DNA of 64,000 bases from Longispora albida DSM 44784 (GCF_000379825.1 NZ_KB903835.1:457655-521654); one strand, 5' to 3'. Counted from the stretch's first letter, positions 42,614 through 56,510 are shown. Made by a program: numbers and translations. The notes: generated from the letters alone by a model not told the origin.

Positions 42614-43761
42614 GCTGGGTACCTGGGGCTGATGGACCGTGGGGCGTGCACAACCTCCCCTACGGCGTCGCGGACGGCCGGATCGTGGTGAGGATCGGGG
42701 ACTATGCCCTCGACCTCCAGTCGGTGCTGGCCCTGGAGGCGCTGCGCGCCCCGGTGCTCAACGACTTCATGGCGCTGGGCCCCTCGGCCTGGGCCGCCGT
42801 CCGGGAGCGGATCGTCGAGCTGCTGAGCAGCGAGGAACACCGCGCGGAGGTCGAGCAGCACCTGAGCCCGCTGGCCGGCAAGACGATGAGCCTGCCGTTC
42901 ACGGTCGGCGACTATGTGGACTTCTACTCGTCCGAGGACCACGCGACGAACGTCGGGAAGCTGTTCCGGCCGGGTCAGCCGCCGCTGCTGCCGAACTGGA
43001 AGCACATCCCGATCGGGTACCACGGGCGCAGCGGGACCGTTGTCGTGTCCGGCACCGAGGTCAGGCGGCCCAGCGGGCAGCGCTCGGCCGACGGCGGGCC
43101 GGTGTTCGGGCCGTCTGTGCGGCTGGACATCGAGGCCGAGGTCGGCTTCGTGGTGGGCGTGCCCTCGGTGATGGGCGAGACGGTCGGCGTGGACTCCTTC
43201 GCCGAGCACGTCTTCGGCGTGGTGCTGGTCAACGACTGGTCGGCGCGGGACATCCAGGCGTGGGAGTACGTGCCGCTGGGCCCGTTCCTCGGCAAGTCCT
43301 TCGCGACCTCGGTGTCGGCGTGGGTGACGCCGCTGGCGGCGTTCGCCCGGGTCGCGGCTCCGGCTCAGGACCCGGTCGTCCTGCCGTACCTGGCGGAACG
43401 GGAGCGCTACACCTTCGGCCTTGACCTGGAGGTGGACTGGAACGGGTCCGTCGTGGCCCGGCCGCCCTTCGCCGGCATGTACTGGACGCCGGCCCAGCAG
43501 CTGGCGCACATGACCGTGAACGGGGCCAGCGTGCGGACCGGTGACCTGTTCGCCTCCGGCACGGTGTCGGGTCCCGAGCGCGGACAGGTCGGCTCGTTCC
43601 TGGAGCTGACGTGGTCGGGGGCCGAGCCGGTCAAGCTGGCCGACGGCAGCACCCGGACCTTCATCGAGGACGGGGACACCGTGACGCTGACGGCCACCGC
43701 GCCGGGCGCGAACGGCCAGGCCCTCGCGCTGGGCGAGGTCACGGGGCGCGTCGTCGCCTGA
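42610..43761 (+). CDS. fahA: Fumarylacetoacetase
   Basis: A 383-aa hydrolase that splits fumarylacetoacetate into fumarate and acetoacetate, the last step of tyrosine degradation. N-terminal SH3-like domain (WGVHNLPYGVADGRIVVRIG, LDLQSVLAL) then the FAH fold: VGDYVDFYSSEDHATNVGKL (metal Asp and catalytic His), PIGYHGRSGTVVVSG, LDIEAEVGFVVG (metal Glu), VFGVVLVNDWSARDIQAWEY (metal Asp), PLGPFLGKSFATSVSAWVTP. GTG start overlaps the stop of the unknown gene by 4 bp. A terminator hairpin follows about 100 bp downstream. Confidence 0.95.
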   Translation: MSWVPGADGPWGVHNLPYGVADGRIVVRIGDYALDLQSVLALEALRAPVLNDFMALGPSAWAAVRERIVELLSSEEHRAEVEQHLSPLAGKTMSLPFTVGDYVDFYSSEDHATNVGKLFRPGQPPLLPNWKHIPIGYHGRSGTVVVSGTEVRRPSGQRSADGGPVFGPSVRLDIEAEVGFVVGVPSVMGETVGVDSFAEHVFGVVLVNDWSARDIQAWEYVPLGPFLGKSFATSVSAWVTPLAAFARVAAPAQDPVVLPYLAERERYTFGLDLEVDWNGSVVARPPFAGMYWTPAQQLAHMTVNGASVRTGDLFASGTVSGPERGQVGSFLELTWSGAEPVKLADGSTRTFIEDGDTVTLTATAPGANGQALALGEVTGRVVA

Positions 43762-43860
43762 TCACCGCCTCGCACTTCCGCCGGTCAGTGAACTGTCGTC
43801 GCTGGCCGGCGGTGCCGCGTGTCCGGCTGGGGGCTTCGGATCGCACGCGGCGAACAGGCC

Positions 43861-43893
43861 GGGCTCCTTCGCCCTGATGGGGTGAAGGAGCCC
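43861..43893. terminator. Bidirectional terminator hairpin
   Basis: Stem GGGCTCCTTC / GAAGGAGCCC extended by CCC/GGG, between convergent fahA and the aminotransferase gene. Confidence 0.8.
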
Positions 43894-43971
43894 GGCTCTG
43901 CTGGGTGTCCAGGGGGGACGGCTGGGATCGTGGGGCGCCGCCGCTGGTACAAAATTATGGTTTTGCGCTTT

Positions 43972-45048
43972 TTACAGCGCTGCTTCGGCGACCTTGAGCA
44001 TGGCGTCGTTCTCCGCCGGGGTGCCGATCGTGATCCGGACGCCGTCGCCCTGGAACGGGCGGACGATGACGCCGCGCTGCTCACAGGCCTGGGCGAAGGC
44101 GAGGGACTTGTCGCCCAGCGGCAGCCAGACGAAGTTGGCCTGGCTGTCCGGCACGTCGACGCCCAGGGCGCGCAGGCCCTCGGTGACCCGGCCGCGCTCG
44201 GCGACCACCAGGTCGACCCGGCGCTGCATCTCGTCCTTGGCGGACAGTGCGGCCAGGGCACCGGCCTGGGCTGCGGCGCTGGTCGAGAACGGCGTGACGC
44301 ACTTGCGGACGGCGTTGGCCACCTCCGGCGCGCCGTGCAGCCAGCCGATCCGCAGGCCCGCCAGGCCCCAGGCCTTGGACAGGGTGCGCAGCACGACCAC
44401 GTTCGGGCGGTCACCGAAGGCTTCGAGGGCGTCGGGCACCTCGGGGTCGGTGACGAACTCGCGGTAGGCCTCGTCGAGGACGATCAGCACGTCCTTCGGC
44501 GCGGCGTCGAGGAACGCGGTCAGCTCGGCGCGGCGGAGGAACGTGCCGGTCGGGTTGTTCGGGTTGCAGACGAACACGATGCGGGTCTTCGGCGTGATCG
44601 CCTTCAGCATCGCGTCGAGGTCGTGGCCGTGGTCGGGCGTGTTCGGCACCTTGACGCTGGTGGCGCCGGCCGTGGCCGCGATGATCGGGTAGGCCTCGAA
44701 GGACCGCCACGAGTACAGGACCTCGTCGCCCGGCAGGCAGGTCGCCTTGACCAGGTGCTCGGCGAGCGCGACGGAACCACAGCCGGTCGCGACCGAGGCC
44801 GGGTCCACGCCGTACACCTCGGCGAACTTGGCGCGCAGCTCCAGCACGCCCATGTCCGGGTAGCGGTGGGACTGCGTGGCGGCCTCGGTGACGGCCTCCA
44901 CCACGCCGGGCAGCGGGCCGTAGGGCACCTCGTTGCTCGCCAGCTTGATCGCCTCGGGGATACCCAGCTCACGAGCCAGGTCCGCCGGGGAACGACCGGG
45001 AACGTAGTTCGGCAGCGCCTCGAGGTCCTCGCGGGTCAGCCGGGTCAT
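43972..45048 (-). CDS. HisC-like / aromatic aminotransferase
   Basis: A 358-aa class I/II PLP enzyme. Motifs: KLASNEVPYGPLPGVVEAV, ATGCGSVALAEHLVKA, VFVCNPNNPTGTFLRR, VLIVLDEAYREFV and the PLP lysine in LRTLSKAWGLAGLRIGWLHG, ending RITIGTPAEND. The fold is that of histidinol-phosphate aminotransferase, but a true histidine operon is not here; surrounded by hpd, hmgA and fahA it more likely converts tyrosine or phenylalanine to the 2-oxo acid (Pat-type). AAGGAG precedes the ATG, which overlaps the RDD gene stop (ATGA). Name kept open between HisC and Pat. Confidence 0.85.
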   Translation of the reverse strand: MTRLTREDLEALPNYVPGRSPADLARELGIPEAIKLASNEVPYGPLPGVVEAVTEAATQSHRYPDMGVLELRAKFAEVYGVDPASVATGCGSVALAEHLVKATCLPGDEVLYSWRSFEAYPIIAATAGATSVKVPNTPDHGHDLDAMLKAITPKTRIVFVCNPNNPTGTFLRRAELTAFLDAAPKDVLIVLDEAYREFVTDPEVPDALEAFGDRPNVVVLRTLSKAWGLAGLRIGWLHGAPEVANAVRKCVTPFSTSAAAQAGALAALSAKDEMQRRVDLVVAERGRVTEGLRALGVDVPDSQANFVWLPLGDKSLAFAQACEQRGVIVRPFQGDGVRITIGTPAENDAMLKVAEAAL

Positions 45049-45845
45049 GTGCGTACTCCTTCACGTATGTCCACCACGACGGTGTCCACCGCGCGGTCAT
45101 GCATGCACTGCTGGTAGGGCCGGTTGAGCACCCCGGAGATCACGTCGATGAACTGGAAGGCGAACCCGAGACCGCAGCAGCCGTACCAGAGCAGGCACGG
45201 AATCGACATCTGCGCCCAGCGCCGCAGCGACCGGCCCACCCCGAGCCTGCCCAGCGGCTCACTGCGCTCGTCGCCCTTCAGGCGGACCACCCGGATCCCG
45301 ACCACGCGCTTGCCGAGCGTCTGGCCGGTGCTCGCGATCCCCGGCACCTCGTACGCGCCCCAGACCGCGATCAGCACGCCGATCATCGCGAACATCAGGT
45401 ACGCGAGCCGCTCCGGCGGGTCCGGCAGGGTGCCACCGGCGGCGAACTGCGCCTGGTACTCCCTGGCCCACGGCACGAACGTCTGGAGGAACAGGTACAG
45501 GAACCAGCCGTTGGCCACCAGGACCAGCAACGACACAGCCGTGACGTCGATGATCCTGGCGACCAGCCGGGCACCCATCGTCGCGAGCGGAAAGCCGTGC
45601 GGCCGGGGAGGTGGCCCGGCCGCACGCAGCTGTGCACGGGGCAGCCCGCCGAAACCAGGCGGAGCCTGCGGAACCGGGGGTGCCACGGGCACCTGCGCCG
45701 GCGTGGCCAGGATCGGGCCCGGCGGCGGGGTGGCGTCCAGCGGGAGGGAGTCGCCCACCCACTGCTCGCCGTCCCAGAACCGCTGGGTGTCCGGATCAGC
45801 CGGGTCGCGATGCCAGCCGGGCTGCACGCCTTGGTCGTTGGTCAC
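45045..45845 (-). CDS. DUF2510 and RDD domain membrane protein
   Basis: A 266-aa protein. An N-terminal DUF2510-like motif (GWHRDPADPDTQRFWDGEQW) is followed by a Pro/Ala-rich linker and an RDD domain with three membrane helices: ARLVARIIDVTAVSLLVLVA, YLMFAMIGVLIAVWGAYEV, and MSIPCLLWYGCCGLGFAF. The RDD signature Arg-Asp-Asp appears as ARIID. The loop STGQTLGKRVVGIRVVRLKG is typical. RDD proteins are linked to ion exchange or secretion; role here unknown. GTG start. It is translationally coupled to the aminotransferase gene. Confidence 0.85.
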   Translation of the reverse strand: MTNDQGVQPGWHRDPADPDTQRFWDGEQWVGDSLPLDATPPPGPILATPAQVPVAPPVPQAPPGFGGLPRAQLRAAGPPPRPHGFPLATMGARLVARIIDVTAVSLLVLVANGWFLYLFLQTFVPWAREYQAQFAAGGTLPDPPERLAYLMFAMIGVLIAVWGAYEVPGIASTGQTLGKRVVGIRVVRLKGDERSEPLGRLGVGRSLRRWAQMSIPCLLWYGCCGLGFAFQFIDVISGVLNRPYQQCMHDRAVDTVVVDIREGVRT

Positions 45846-45882
45846 GGCCCCTATATTGCTACAGCCGTTCCCCCGGGGCCCG

Positions 45883-48511
<2,629 letters not shown>

Positions 48512-48645
48512 CGTGTGCTCCTTCGTCTCCGCCCAGGGGGTTCTGCTGGGTACGAGACGACGTTAGGCGGGATTGTGGCCACTTCCTGACCTGAAGGGCG
48601 GAGTGACTTGGCCGATCCGGGGCAGGCATCGGCGGGCGCCGGCGA

Positions 48646-48651
48646 TACCCT
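48646..48651 (+). promoter_or_regulatory. Leaderless -10 (TACCCT)
   Basis: TACCCT lies 7 nt before the ATG at 48659 and favours that start over GTG/TTG candidates further up. Confidence 0.55.
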
Positions 48652-48658
48652 GGCTGCT

Positions 48659-50299
<1,641 letters not shown>

Positions 50300-50305
50300 C
50301 TCCTG

Positions 50306-50344
50306 GTGCACGGAAGCCGTGGTGTTCCGCCACGGCTTCCGCAC
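50306..50344 (+). terminator. Terminator of fumarase gene
   Basis: Stem CGGAAGCCGTGG / CCACGGCTTCCG with a 7-nt loop, extended by GTGC/GCAC with one bulge. The right arm covers where the -35 of the next gene would lie. Confidence 0.82.
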
Positions 50345-50354
50345 ATCCACTGGT

Positions 50355-50360
50355 TAGCGT
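50355..50360 (+). promoter_or_regulatory. Leaderless -10 (TAGCGT)
   Basis: TAGCGT is 6 nt before the ATG at 50367. Confidence 0.5.
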
Positions 50361-50366
50361 CACTGC

Positions 50367-51122
50367 ATGCCGCTGACCTTTCCGTCCCACGCCGCTATCG
50401 TCCTGCCGCTGAAACTGTGGCGGCCGAAGCGCTTCGACGGCGTGGCGCTGGTGCTGGGCACGACCGCGCCTGACCTGCCGTACGCGGCGGTGGGCGTGCT
50501 GCCCTACACGCCCGGCGTTCACAACCTGGCCGGGATCGTGTGGTTCTGCCTGCCGGTCGTGCTGCTCGGCTGCTTCCTCACCCGGTGGGCAGCCCCGCTG
50601 GTCGCGCCGAACCTGCCAGGGTTCCTGAAGGACTACGGCGTGCTGGGGCGGGTGCGGCATCCCTGGTACGTCACTGTCTGGTCGGCGGTGCTGGGCTCCT
50701 TCAGCCACCTGTTCTGGGACGGCTTCACCCACAATCCGGAGAGCTTCCAGGCGTGGGCGACCCGGTTGCTGACCTTCATGGATTGGGAACCCTTCACCGG
50801 TGTACCCGTGTGGTGGCTCGCCCAGCAGGCATCCACCGTGTTCGGCGGCCTGATCGCCGTCGCCTTGGTACTCCACATCGGACGGAGCGGCCTGCTCCGC
50901 GACTGGCACGGCGCCCCGCCGCCCGGCCGCAGCGCCCCGGCACTGTTCTGGGGAGTGCTGGCCGCCGCCACGGCCCTCTTCGCGCTGGTCAGCTTCCTGC
51001 TGCCGAGCTCGTGGTTCACCGCGGTGATCGGTGTCCGGCTGCTCGTCTCCGGCGGGCTGGGCGTACTGGCGGGAGCGGCAGCGCTGGCTGTCACCGGTAC
51101 CAGGAAAAGGGTTGTGGCATAA
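50367..51122 (+). CDS. DUF4184 family membrane protein
   Basis: A 251-aa integral membrane protein starting MPLTFPSHAAIVLPLKLW, the typical DUF4184 opening, followed by LVLGTTAPDLPY, then about six helices. A conserved-looking GSFSHLFWDGFTH in the third helix and the histidines in FPSH and VHNLAG resemble the metal-binding patterns of membrane hydrolases of the YdjM/phospholipase C-like type. Function unknown. Monocistronic between two terminators. Confidence 0.75.
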   Translation: MPLTFPSHAAIVLPLKLWRPKRFDGVALVLGTTAPDLPYAAVGVLPYTPGVHNLAGIVWFCLPVVLLGCFLTRWAAPLVAPNLPGFLKDYGVLGRVRHPWYVTVWSAVLGSFSHLFWDGFTHNPESFQAWATRLLTFMDWEPFTGVPVWWLAQQASTVFGGLIAVALVLHIGRSGLLRDWHGAPPPGRSAPALFWGVLAAATALFALVSFLLPSSWFTAVIGVRLLVSGGLGVLAGAAALAVTGTRKRVVA

Positions 51123-51151
51123 AGAAAAACGGGGGCCTGTGGCAGGCCCCC
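51121..51151 (-). terminator. Intrinsic terminator of the LPVTG protein gene
   Basis: Read on the minus strand: GGGGGCCTG-CCA-CAGGCCCCC followed by GTTTTTCTTT. A classical rho-independent terminator that ends just at the stop codon of DUF4184. Confidence 0.9.
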
Positions 51152-51170
51152 GCTCGCATTTCTGAACTGG

Positions 51171-52727
51171 CTACCGGTTGTCAGCCACGAACCGGATGCG
51201 CCGGCGGCGCGCCAGCACGAAGCCGAAGACGCCGAGCCCGAGCAGCGCGGCACCACCCGTGGCGATGCCGATCGCCGCAGCACCGGTCACCGGCAGCTCA
51301 CCGGGGTTGTTGGCCGGGGGAGCCGGTGCGGCCTTCGGGTTGAGGACGATCTTCGCCTCGTCGTTGGCCGGGTTGCCATCGACCTGCATGTTCTCGTTGT
51401 CGAAGAAGTACGGGTAGGCGCGGATGCTGCCGGTGGCGTTGTCCGTCACCTGGTCGATGCGCAGGGCGAACTCGGCGAACTCCTCGCCGCCCACCGCGAT
51501 GCGGTCCAGCTGCGAGTAGCAGTCGTAGACCTTGCCGCCCGGCTTGTTGACGTAGCGGTCGCCGTCCTTGTAGTAGCAACGCTTCGGCACCTCGGTGAAG
51601 GTGGCACCCGCCGGGGCGGTCACCCGGAACCCGAAGGCCGCACCGCTCCAGTCGCGGACGGCCGGCCCGTTGTTCTTCACACCGACCTTGACCCGGACCA
51701 CGTCGCCGGCCTTGCCGGTCGCGGTCGCGCCGATGCCGGCCAGGTCGACCGGGTTCTTGCCCGTGAGCCTGATGCTCAGCCACGACCAGTTGTCCGCGTC
51801 GTTCTCGTCGGTCTGCGGCACGGCATGCGTCTGGGCCTGCTTCTCCACCAGTTCGAGCTTGCCGCCCGTGCCCGGAGTGAACTTCAGCTCCCGCATCCAG
51901 GTGCTCTGCTCGACCTGCCAGTCGGCAGGGGTCATCCACGTGACCATGCCCCAGGAGCCGCCGGGCGCCTCCATGTCGGCGGGCAGCTTGTACTCGGTGG
52001 GCTGGCCGAGCTGGTACTCGCGGCCACCTGCGAGAACGGTGGAGAAGGTGCAGACGGCGACGTTCTCGCCCGGGGCGTCGCTGTAGGAGCAGTTGGAGTA
52101 GCGCTGCGCCGGGGCGATGACCGGGTCGATCCTCGTGAGGAGGACGACGCCGTCGACGGCGGTCTTACCGCTGTTGCGTACTCCCCACGGCGCCTTGACG
52201 GTGTCGCCGGGCTTGGCGTCGACCCTGGTACCGGGGCCGGCCACGAGGTTGACGGCCTGGCCGACCGTCACCTTGCTCGTGGTGGCCTTGTCGGGAGTGG
52301 CCGACGAGGAGAACGTCGTCTTGACGGTGCCGACGGCACCCGGCTTGGCCTGCTCGGCGGCGGTGATCGTCCCAACCCCGAAGCCGTACGGGTACTTGCC
52401 GATCGTGGTGGGGTACGGCCACTCGCAGATGACGGTAGTGCCCTCCGCTTTGCACTCCGTCCGGTACTTCGGCAGCTCGAAGGTCGCGATGCCCGCGATG
52501 CCGGAGAGGTCGATCTTGACGGTGTAGCCCTTGGGCAGCTCGACTTCCTCAGCGGACCGCACGGTGACCGCGGCCATCTTGCCAGCCCCGCCCGAGGCGA
52601 CGACGAGGTCATGGAAGGTCGCGGCGACCTCGGCGGCCGGGGCCGCGGTGGCGGGGGCCGTGACGCCGGCGACCATGGCCGCGGCGATACCCAGGCCGGC
52701 GAGTACCCGGCGGACGTTGGAGCGCAT
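51171..52727 (-). CDS. LPXTG-anchored surface protein
   Basis: A 518-aa cell-wall protein. Signal peptide MRSNVRRVLAGLGIAAAMVA to about ATAAPAAE; several beta-sandwich regions such as KPGDTVKAPWGVRNSGKTAV and GKAGDVVRVKVGVKNNGPAV that look like CARDB/DUF11-type repeats; a C-terminal sorting signal LPVTG, hydrophobic stretch ATGGAALLGLGVFGFVLA and RRRRIR tail. It should be linked to peptidoglycan by a sortase. Cysteine pairs (TECKAEGTTVICEW, NCSYSDAPGENVAVC, KRCYY...VYDCY) suggest disulfides. No binding partner can be named. Confidence 0.85.
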   Translation of the reverse strand: MRSNVRRVLAGLGIAAAMVAGVTAPATAAPAAEVAATFHDLVVASGGAGKMAAVTVRSAEEVELPKGYTVKIDLSGIAGIATFELPKYRTECKAEGTTVICEWPYPTTIGKYPYGFGVGTITAAEQAKPGAVGTVKTTFSSSATPDKATTSKVTVGQAVNLVAGPGTRVDAKPGDTVKAPWGVRNSGKTAVDGVVLLTRIDPVIAPAQRYSNCSYSDAPGENVAVCTFSTVLAGGREYQLGQPTEYKLPADMEAPGGSWGMVTWMTPADWQVEQSTWMRELKFTPGTGGKLELVEKQAQTHAVPQTDENDADNWSWLSIRLTGKNPVDLAGIGATATGKAGDVVRVKVGVKNNGPAVRDWSGAAFGFRVTAPAGATFTEVPKRCYYKDGDRYVNKPGGKVYDCYSQLDRIAVGGEEFAEFALRIDQVTDNATGSIRAYPYFFDNENMQVDGNPANDEAKIVLNPKAAPAPPANNPGELPVTGAAAIGIATGGAALLGLGVFGFVLARRRRIRFVADNR

Positions 52728-52898
52728 AGAAACTCCTGGTTAGGGGTGAGGGATCGCGCGCAACCTACCAGGCTTCCCCGCCGGTAGCTGTCCCCTCGGA
52801 GCCCGGTACGGCGCTCTTGGCCGGTTTCGCGGCGAAGGTCGCTGACTCTTTCCTCACAGGACCGGCCTGGAGCTGGCGACGGGGGCAAGATAAGGATC

Positions 52899-54269
52899 AT
52901 GGAGTATCGCATCGAACGTGACACGATGGGCGAAGTCGCCGTTCCGTCCGAGGCCAGGTACGGGGCGCAGACCCAGCGGGCCGTCGAGAACTTCCCGATC
53001 TCTGGCCTGACCCTCGACCCGGCTCACGTGCGGGCCCTCGCCCGGATCAAGTCAGCCGCCGCCCGGTCCAATCCGGAACTCGAGCCGGAGCTGGCCGCCG
53101 CGATCGCCTCGGCGGCCGACGAGGTGGCTGGGGGAGACTGGGACGGCGAGTTCCCGATCGACGTGTTCCAGACCGGCTCGGGTACGTCGTCCAACATGAA
53201 CGTCAACGAGGTCGTGGCGCGGCTGGCCTCGGAGCGGCTCGGCCGGACAGTACACCCGAATGATCATGTCAACGCGGCTCAGTCCTCGAACGACGTGTTC
53301 CCCTCCGCGCTGCACATCGCGGCGACCGGCGCCGTCGTGCACAGCCTGATCCCGGCCCTCTCCTATCTGGAGAGCGTCCTGGCTGCGAAGGCCGCGGAGT
53401 GGCGTGACGTCGTGAAGGCCGGCCGGACGCATCTCATGGACGCGACGCCGGTGACCTTCGGCCAGGAGTTCGGCGGGTACGCGGCGCAGATCCGGTACGG
53501 CGTCGAGCGGCTGGAGTCCACTGTGCCGAGAGTGGCTGAACTGCCGCTGGGCGGGACGGCTGTCGGCACGGGCATCAACACGCTGCCCGGCTTCGCCGCC
53601 CGGGTGATCGCGCTGCTGGCAGCCGAGACCGGCCTGCCGCTGACCGAGGCCCGCGACCACTTCGAGGCGCAGGGGGCAAGGGACGCCCTCGTCGAGCTGT
53701 CCGGTCAGGCGCGGACGGTCGCGGTGAGCCTGTACAAGATCGCGAACGATGTGCGGTGGATGGGCTCCGGGCCGCGCGCCGGGCTGGGCGAGCTGCGGAT
53801 TCCCGATCTCCAGCCGGGTTCGTCGATCATGCCGGGCAAGGTCAATCCGGTGCTGTGTGAGGCGGTCCGGCAGGTCGCGGCCCAGGTGATCGGGAACGAC
53901 GCCGCCATAGCCTTCTCCGGCTCGCAGGGCGACTTCGAGCTGAACGTGATGCTCCCGGTGATCTCCCGGAACCTGCTGGAGTCGCTGCGCCTGCTCGCCA
54001 ACGTCGCCCGGCTCTTCGCGGACGGGTGCGTGGCCGGGCTGGAGATCAATGTGGAGCGGGCCCTGGAGTACGCGGCAGGCTCGCCCTCGATCGTCACCCC
54101 GCTGAACCGGTACCTCGGTTACGCCGAGGGTGCTGCCATCGCCAAGGACGCGCTGGCCACCCGCCGGACGATCCGGGAGGTCGTGATCGACCGGGGTCAC
54201 GTGGCCTCGGGGAAGATCACCGAGGAGCAGCTCGACGAAGCACTCAACTTGCTCAACATGACGCGGTGA
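52899..54269 (+). CDS. fumC: Class II fumarate hydratase
   Basis: A 456-aa iron-free fumarase of the aspartase/fumarase superfamily. [20 protein letters not shown] and [14 protein letters not shown] at the start, [70 protein letters not shown] and the superfamily signature [12 protein letters not shown] are complete. ATG 52899 has AAGG 3 nt upstream plus the standard N-terminus. It coexists with the class I enzyme gene. A long hairpin follows and leads straight into the iclR promoter. Confidence 0.96.
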   Translation: MEYRIERDTMGEVAVPSEARYGAQTQRAVENFPISGLTLDPAHVRALARIKSAAARSNPELEPELAAAIASAADEVAGGDWDGEFPIDVFQTGSGTSSNMNVNEVVARLASERLGRTVHPNDHVNAAQSSNDVFPSALHIAATGAVVHSLIPALSYLESVLAAKAAEWRDVVKAGRTHLMDATPVTFGQEFGGYAAQIRYGVERLESTVPRVAELPLGGTAVGTGINTLPGFAARVIALLAAETGLPLTEARDHFEAQGARDALVELSGQARTVAVSLYKIANDVRWMGSGPRAGLGELRIPDLQPGSSIMPGKVNPVLCEAVRQVAAQVIGNDAAIAFSGSQGDFELNVMLPVISRNLLESLRLLANVARLFADGCVAGLEINVERALEYAAGSPSIVTPLNRYLGYAEGAAIAKDALATRRTIREVVIDRGHVASGKITEEQLDEALNLLNMTR

Positions 54270-54270
54270 T

Positions 54271-54314
54271 CGTGGGACCCCTGAAGTCGTGATAGCGACT
54301 TCAGGGGTCCCACG
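54271..54314. terminator. Terminator hairpin between fumC and the IclR gene
   Basis: Perfect 19-bp stem CGTGGGACCCCTGAAGTCG / CGACTTCAGGGGTCCCACG with a 6-nt loop, 1 bp after the fumC stop. The IclR -10 begins at the next base, so the hairpin could double as an operator. Confidence 0.85.
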
Positions 54315-54320
54315 TATGTT
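54315..54320 (+). promoter_or_regulatory. Leaderless -10 (TATGTT)
   Basis: TATGTT is 6 nt before the GTG at 54327 and abuts the hairpin. Confidence 0.5.
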
Positions 54321-54326
54321 CTTCAG

Positions 54327-54953
54327 GTGACCACCGAGACCGCCCAGACCCTCGACCGGGGGCTTCGCCTGCTCGCGCTCGTGTCGGAGACGCCCGACGG
54401 GCTGACGATCACCGAGGCCGCCGAGCGGCTGGGCGTGGGCCGGGCGGTGGTGTACCGGCTGGTCGGCACCCTGACCAGCCACGGCCTGATCCGCCGCGAC
54501 CAGGCCGGCCGGCTACGGCTCGGCCTCGGCGTGCTCCAGCTCGCCCGCCGGGCCCAGCCGCTGGTGGCCGACGCCGCGCTGGCCCCGCTCCGCAGGCTCG
54601 CCGAGGCCTCGGGTGCCACCGCGCACCTGACCGTCGCCGACGGCGGCGAGGCGCTGGCGCTGGTCGTGGTGGAGCCGAGCTGGACGCAGTTCCACGTCGC
54701 GTACCGGGCCGGCTCCCGCCACCCCCTCGACCGGGGCGCGGCAGGCCGGGCGATTCTCAGTGACCAGCCCGGGTGGATCGCGTCGAGCGGCGAGTTGCAG
54801 CCGGGGGCGCACGGCATCGCGGCCCGGGTGCGCGGCGTACCGGGGCTGGAGTGCAGTGTGGGCGTCGTCGCACTCGGCCCGTTCGCCGAGTCGGAGATCG
54901 GCCCGCTGGTCCTGGCGGCGGCGGAGGAACTGTCAGCGGCCCTGTCCAGCTGA
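54327..54953 (+). CDS. IclR family transcriptional regulator
   Basis: A 208-aa regulator, shorter than the usual 250 aa. N-terminal HTH_IclR: QTLDRGLRLLALVSETPDGL, TITEAAERLGVGRAVVYRLV, GTLTSHGLIRRDQAGRLRLG. The C-terminal effector domain is reduced: APLRRLAEASGATAHLTVAD, GGEALALVVVEPS, RHPLDRGAAGRAILSD and PGLECSVGVVALGPF. IclR proteins bind small carboxylic acids; adjacency to fumC suggests an organic acid ligand, which is inference. GTG start by the leaderless -10. Confidence 0.88.
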   Translation: MTTETAQTLDRGLRLLALVSETPDGLTITEAAERLGVGRAVVYRLVGTLTSHGLIRRDQAGRLRLGLGVLQLARRAQPLVADAALAPLRRLAEASGATAHLTVADGGEALALVVVEPSWTQFHVAYRAGSRHPLDRGAAGRAILSDQPGWIASSGELQPGAHGIAARVRGVPGLECSVGVVALGPFAESEIGPLVLAAAEELSAALSS

Positions 54954-55100
54954 CCCAGCCCTCGTACTAATTGCGCAAAAAGGACTTATCTCCGCCCGCT
55001 CGGCACCCCGGTGAGCAAGATCGACAGTCGTCACCCGGGCGCTGTTCCGCCAGGCGGCCCGGAAGCAGGCGTGGAAGGCAGGGCTGGCCGGGGCGGGCGG

Positions 55101-55106
55101 TACCCT
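55101..55106 (+). promoter_or_regulatory. Leaderless -10 (TACCCT) for cysS
   Basis: TACCCT is 6 nt before the GTG at 55113, which removes 34 poorly conserved residues from the longer frame beginning at 55011. Confidence 0.55.
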
Positions 55107-55112
55107 TTTGAG

Positions 55113-56510
55113 GTGACTCTCAGGCTGCATGACACCGCGACCCGCTCGGTGCGGGACTTCGTCCCGCGGGAACCCGGCAAGGCGGGGATCTACCTGTGTG
55201 GTGTCACCGTGCAGTCCGGCCCGCACATCGGGCACATGCGGTCGGCGATCAACTACGACGTGCTCCGCCGCTGGCTGATCCACTCCGGATACGAGGTCCG
55301 GTTCGTCCGTAACATCACGGACATCGACGACAAGGTGCTCGCCAAGGCCCAGGAGGCCGGCGTCCCGTTCTGGCAGATCGCGTACGCGAACGAGCTGCTG
55401 CTCGGCCGCATGTACGACGCGCTCGGCGTGCTTCCCGCGACCGTGGAGCCCCGCGCGACCGGCCACATCCCCGAGATGTTCACGCTGATCGAGCAGCTGA
55501 TCGAGCGCGGGCACGCCTACGCGGCCGGCGGCGACGTCTACTTCGACGTGCGCTCGTGGGACCGGTACGGCGAGCTGTCCGGCCAGCGGCCCGACGCCAT
55601 GCAGTCCAGCGAGGGCGAGGCGCGCGGCAAGCGTTCCCCGCTCGACTTCGCCCTGTGGAAGAGCGAGAAGCCGACCGAGCCGCAGGACGCGTACTGGCCG
55701 AGCCCGTGGGGCCGTGGCCGCCCCGGCTGGCACATCGAGTGCTCGGCGATGTCCTGGCGGTACCTGGGCGAGGAGTTCGACATCCACGGCGGCGGGCTGG
55801 ACATCCAGTTCCCCCACCACGAGAACGAGATCGCCCAGTCGAAGGCCGCCGGGTTCGGCTTCGCGAGGTACTGGGTGCACCACGCCCTGCTCAACCTGGG
55901 CGGCGAGAAGATGTCGAAGTCGATCGGCAACGTGATCGACCTCGACGCGCTGGTCGCCAAGGGCCTGCGCCCGGTCGAGGTGCGCTACTACATGGCAGCC
56001 CCGCACTACCGGTCGACGATCGAGTACTCCGACGACGCGGTGCGTGAGGCCGCCGTGGCGTACAAGCGGATCGAGGGTTTTGTCCTCCGCGCCACCGAGA
56101 CCCTGGGTGACGTGCCCCCCGGCGTGCTCGGCGCGGAGTTCGTCGCGGCGATGAACGACGACCTGAACACCTCCCGCGCCCTGGCCTCGGTGCACGAGGC
56201 GATCCGGCACGGCAACGCCGCGCTCGCCGACCGCAACCTCAAGGCGGCCCGTGGCGCGCTGTCGACCGTCCGCGCGATGCTGGACATTCTGGGCCTGGAC
56301 CCGCTGCACGAGCAGTGGCGGGAGGCCAAGGGAGACGACCTGCTCCGCCCCGCGGTGGACGCGCTCGTCGCCCTGGCCCTGGAGCAGCGCAACGCTGCCA
56401 GGGCACGTAAGGACTACCCGGCGGCTGACGCGGTACGCGACCAGCTCAAACAGGCCGGGATCATTGTCGAGGACACCCCGCACGGGCCTCGCTGGACGTT
56501 GGGGAGCTGA
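55113..56510 (+). CDS. cysS: Cysteinyl-tRNA synthetase
   Basis: A 465-aa class I aminoacyl-tRNA synthetase. Start [15 protein letters not shown] then the zinc Cys and HIGH motif in [20 protein letters not shown]; later [20 protein letters not shown] and [16 protein letters not shown] (zinc ligands) and [14 protein letters not shown] (KMSKS). The C-terminal helical domain ends [20 protein letters not shown]. It is a true CysS rather than the mycothiol ligase MshC, because the anticodon-binding domain is complete and the length is right. rlmB starts 2 bp after the stop, the usual pair. Confidence 0.96.
   Translation: MTLRLHDTATRSVRDFVPREPGKAGIYLCGVTVQSGPHIGHMRSAINYDVLRRWLIHSGYEVRFVRNITDIDDKVLAKAQEAGVPFWQIAYANELLLGRMYDALGVLPATVEPRATGHIPEMFTLIEQLIERGHAYAAGGDVYFDVRSWDRYGELSGQRPDAMQSSEGEARGKRSPLDFALWKSEKPTEPQDAYWPSPWGRGRPGWHIECSAMSWRYLGEEFDIHGGGLDIQFPHHENEIAQSKAAGFGFARYWVHHALLNLGGEKMSKSIGNVIDLDALVAKGLRPVEVRYYMAAPHYRSTIEYSDDAVREAAVAYKRIEGFVLRATETLGDVPPGVLGAEFVAAMNDDLNTSRALASVHEAIRHGNAALADRNLKAARGALSTVRAMLDILGLDPLHEQWREAKGDDLLRPAVDALVALALEQRNAARARKDYPAADAVRDQLKQAGIIVEDTPHGPRWTLGS

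Noticed and set aside
43972-45048. Histidine biosynthesis operon
   Set aside because: The HisC-like gene has no his neighbours; the surroundings are tyrosine catabolism.
55011-55112. N-terminal extension of cysS
   Set aside because: The 34 extra residues do not resemble CysS, and TACCCT 6 nt before GTG 55113 marks the more likely start.
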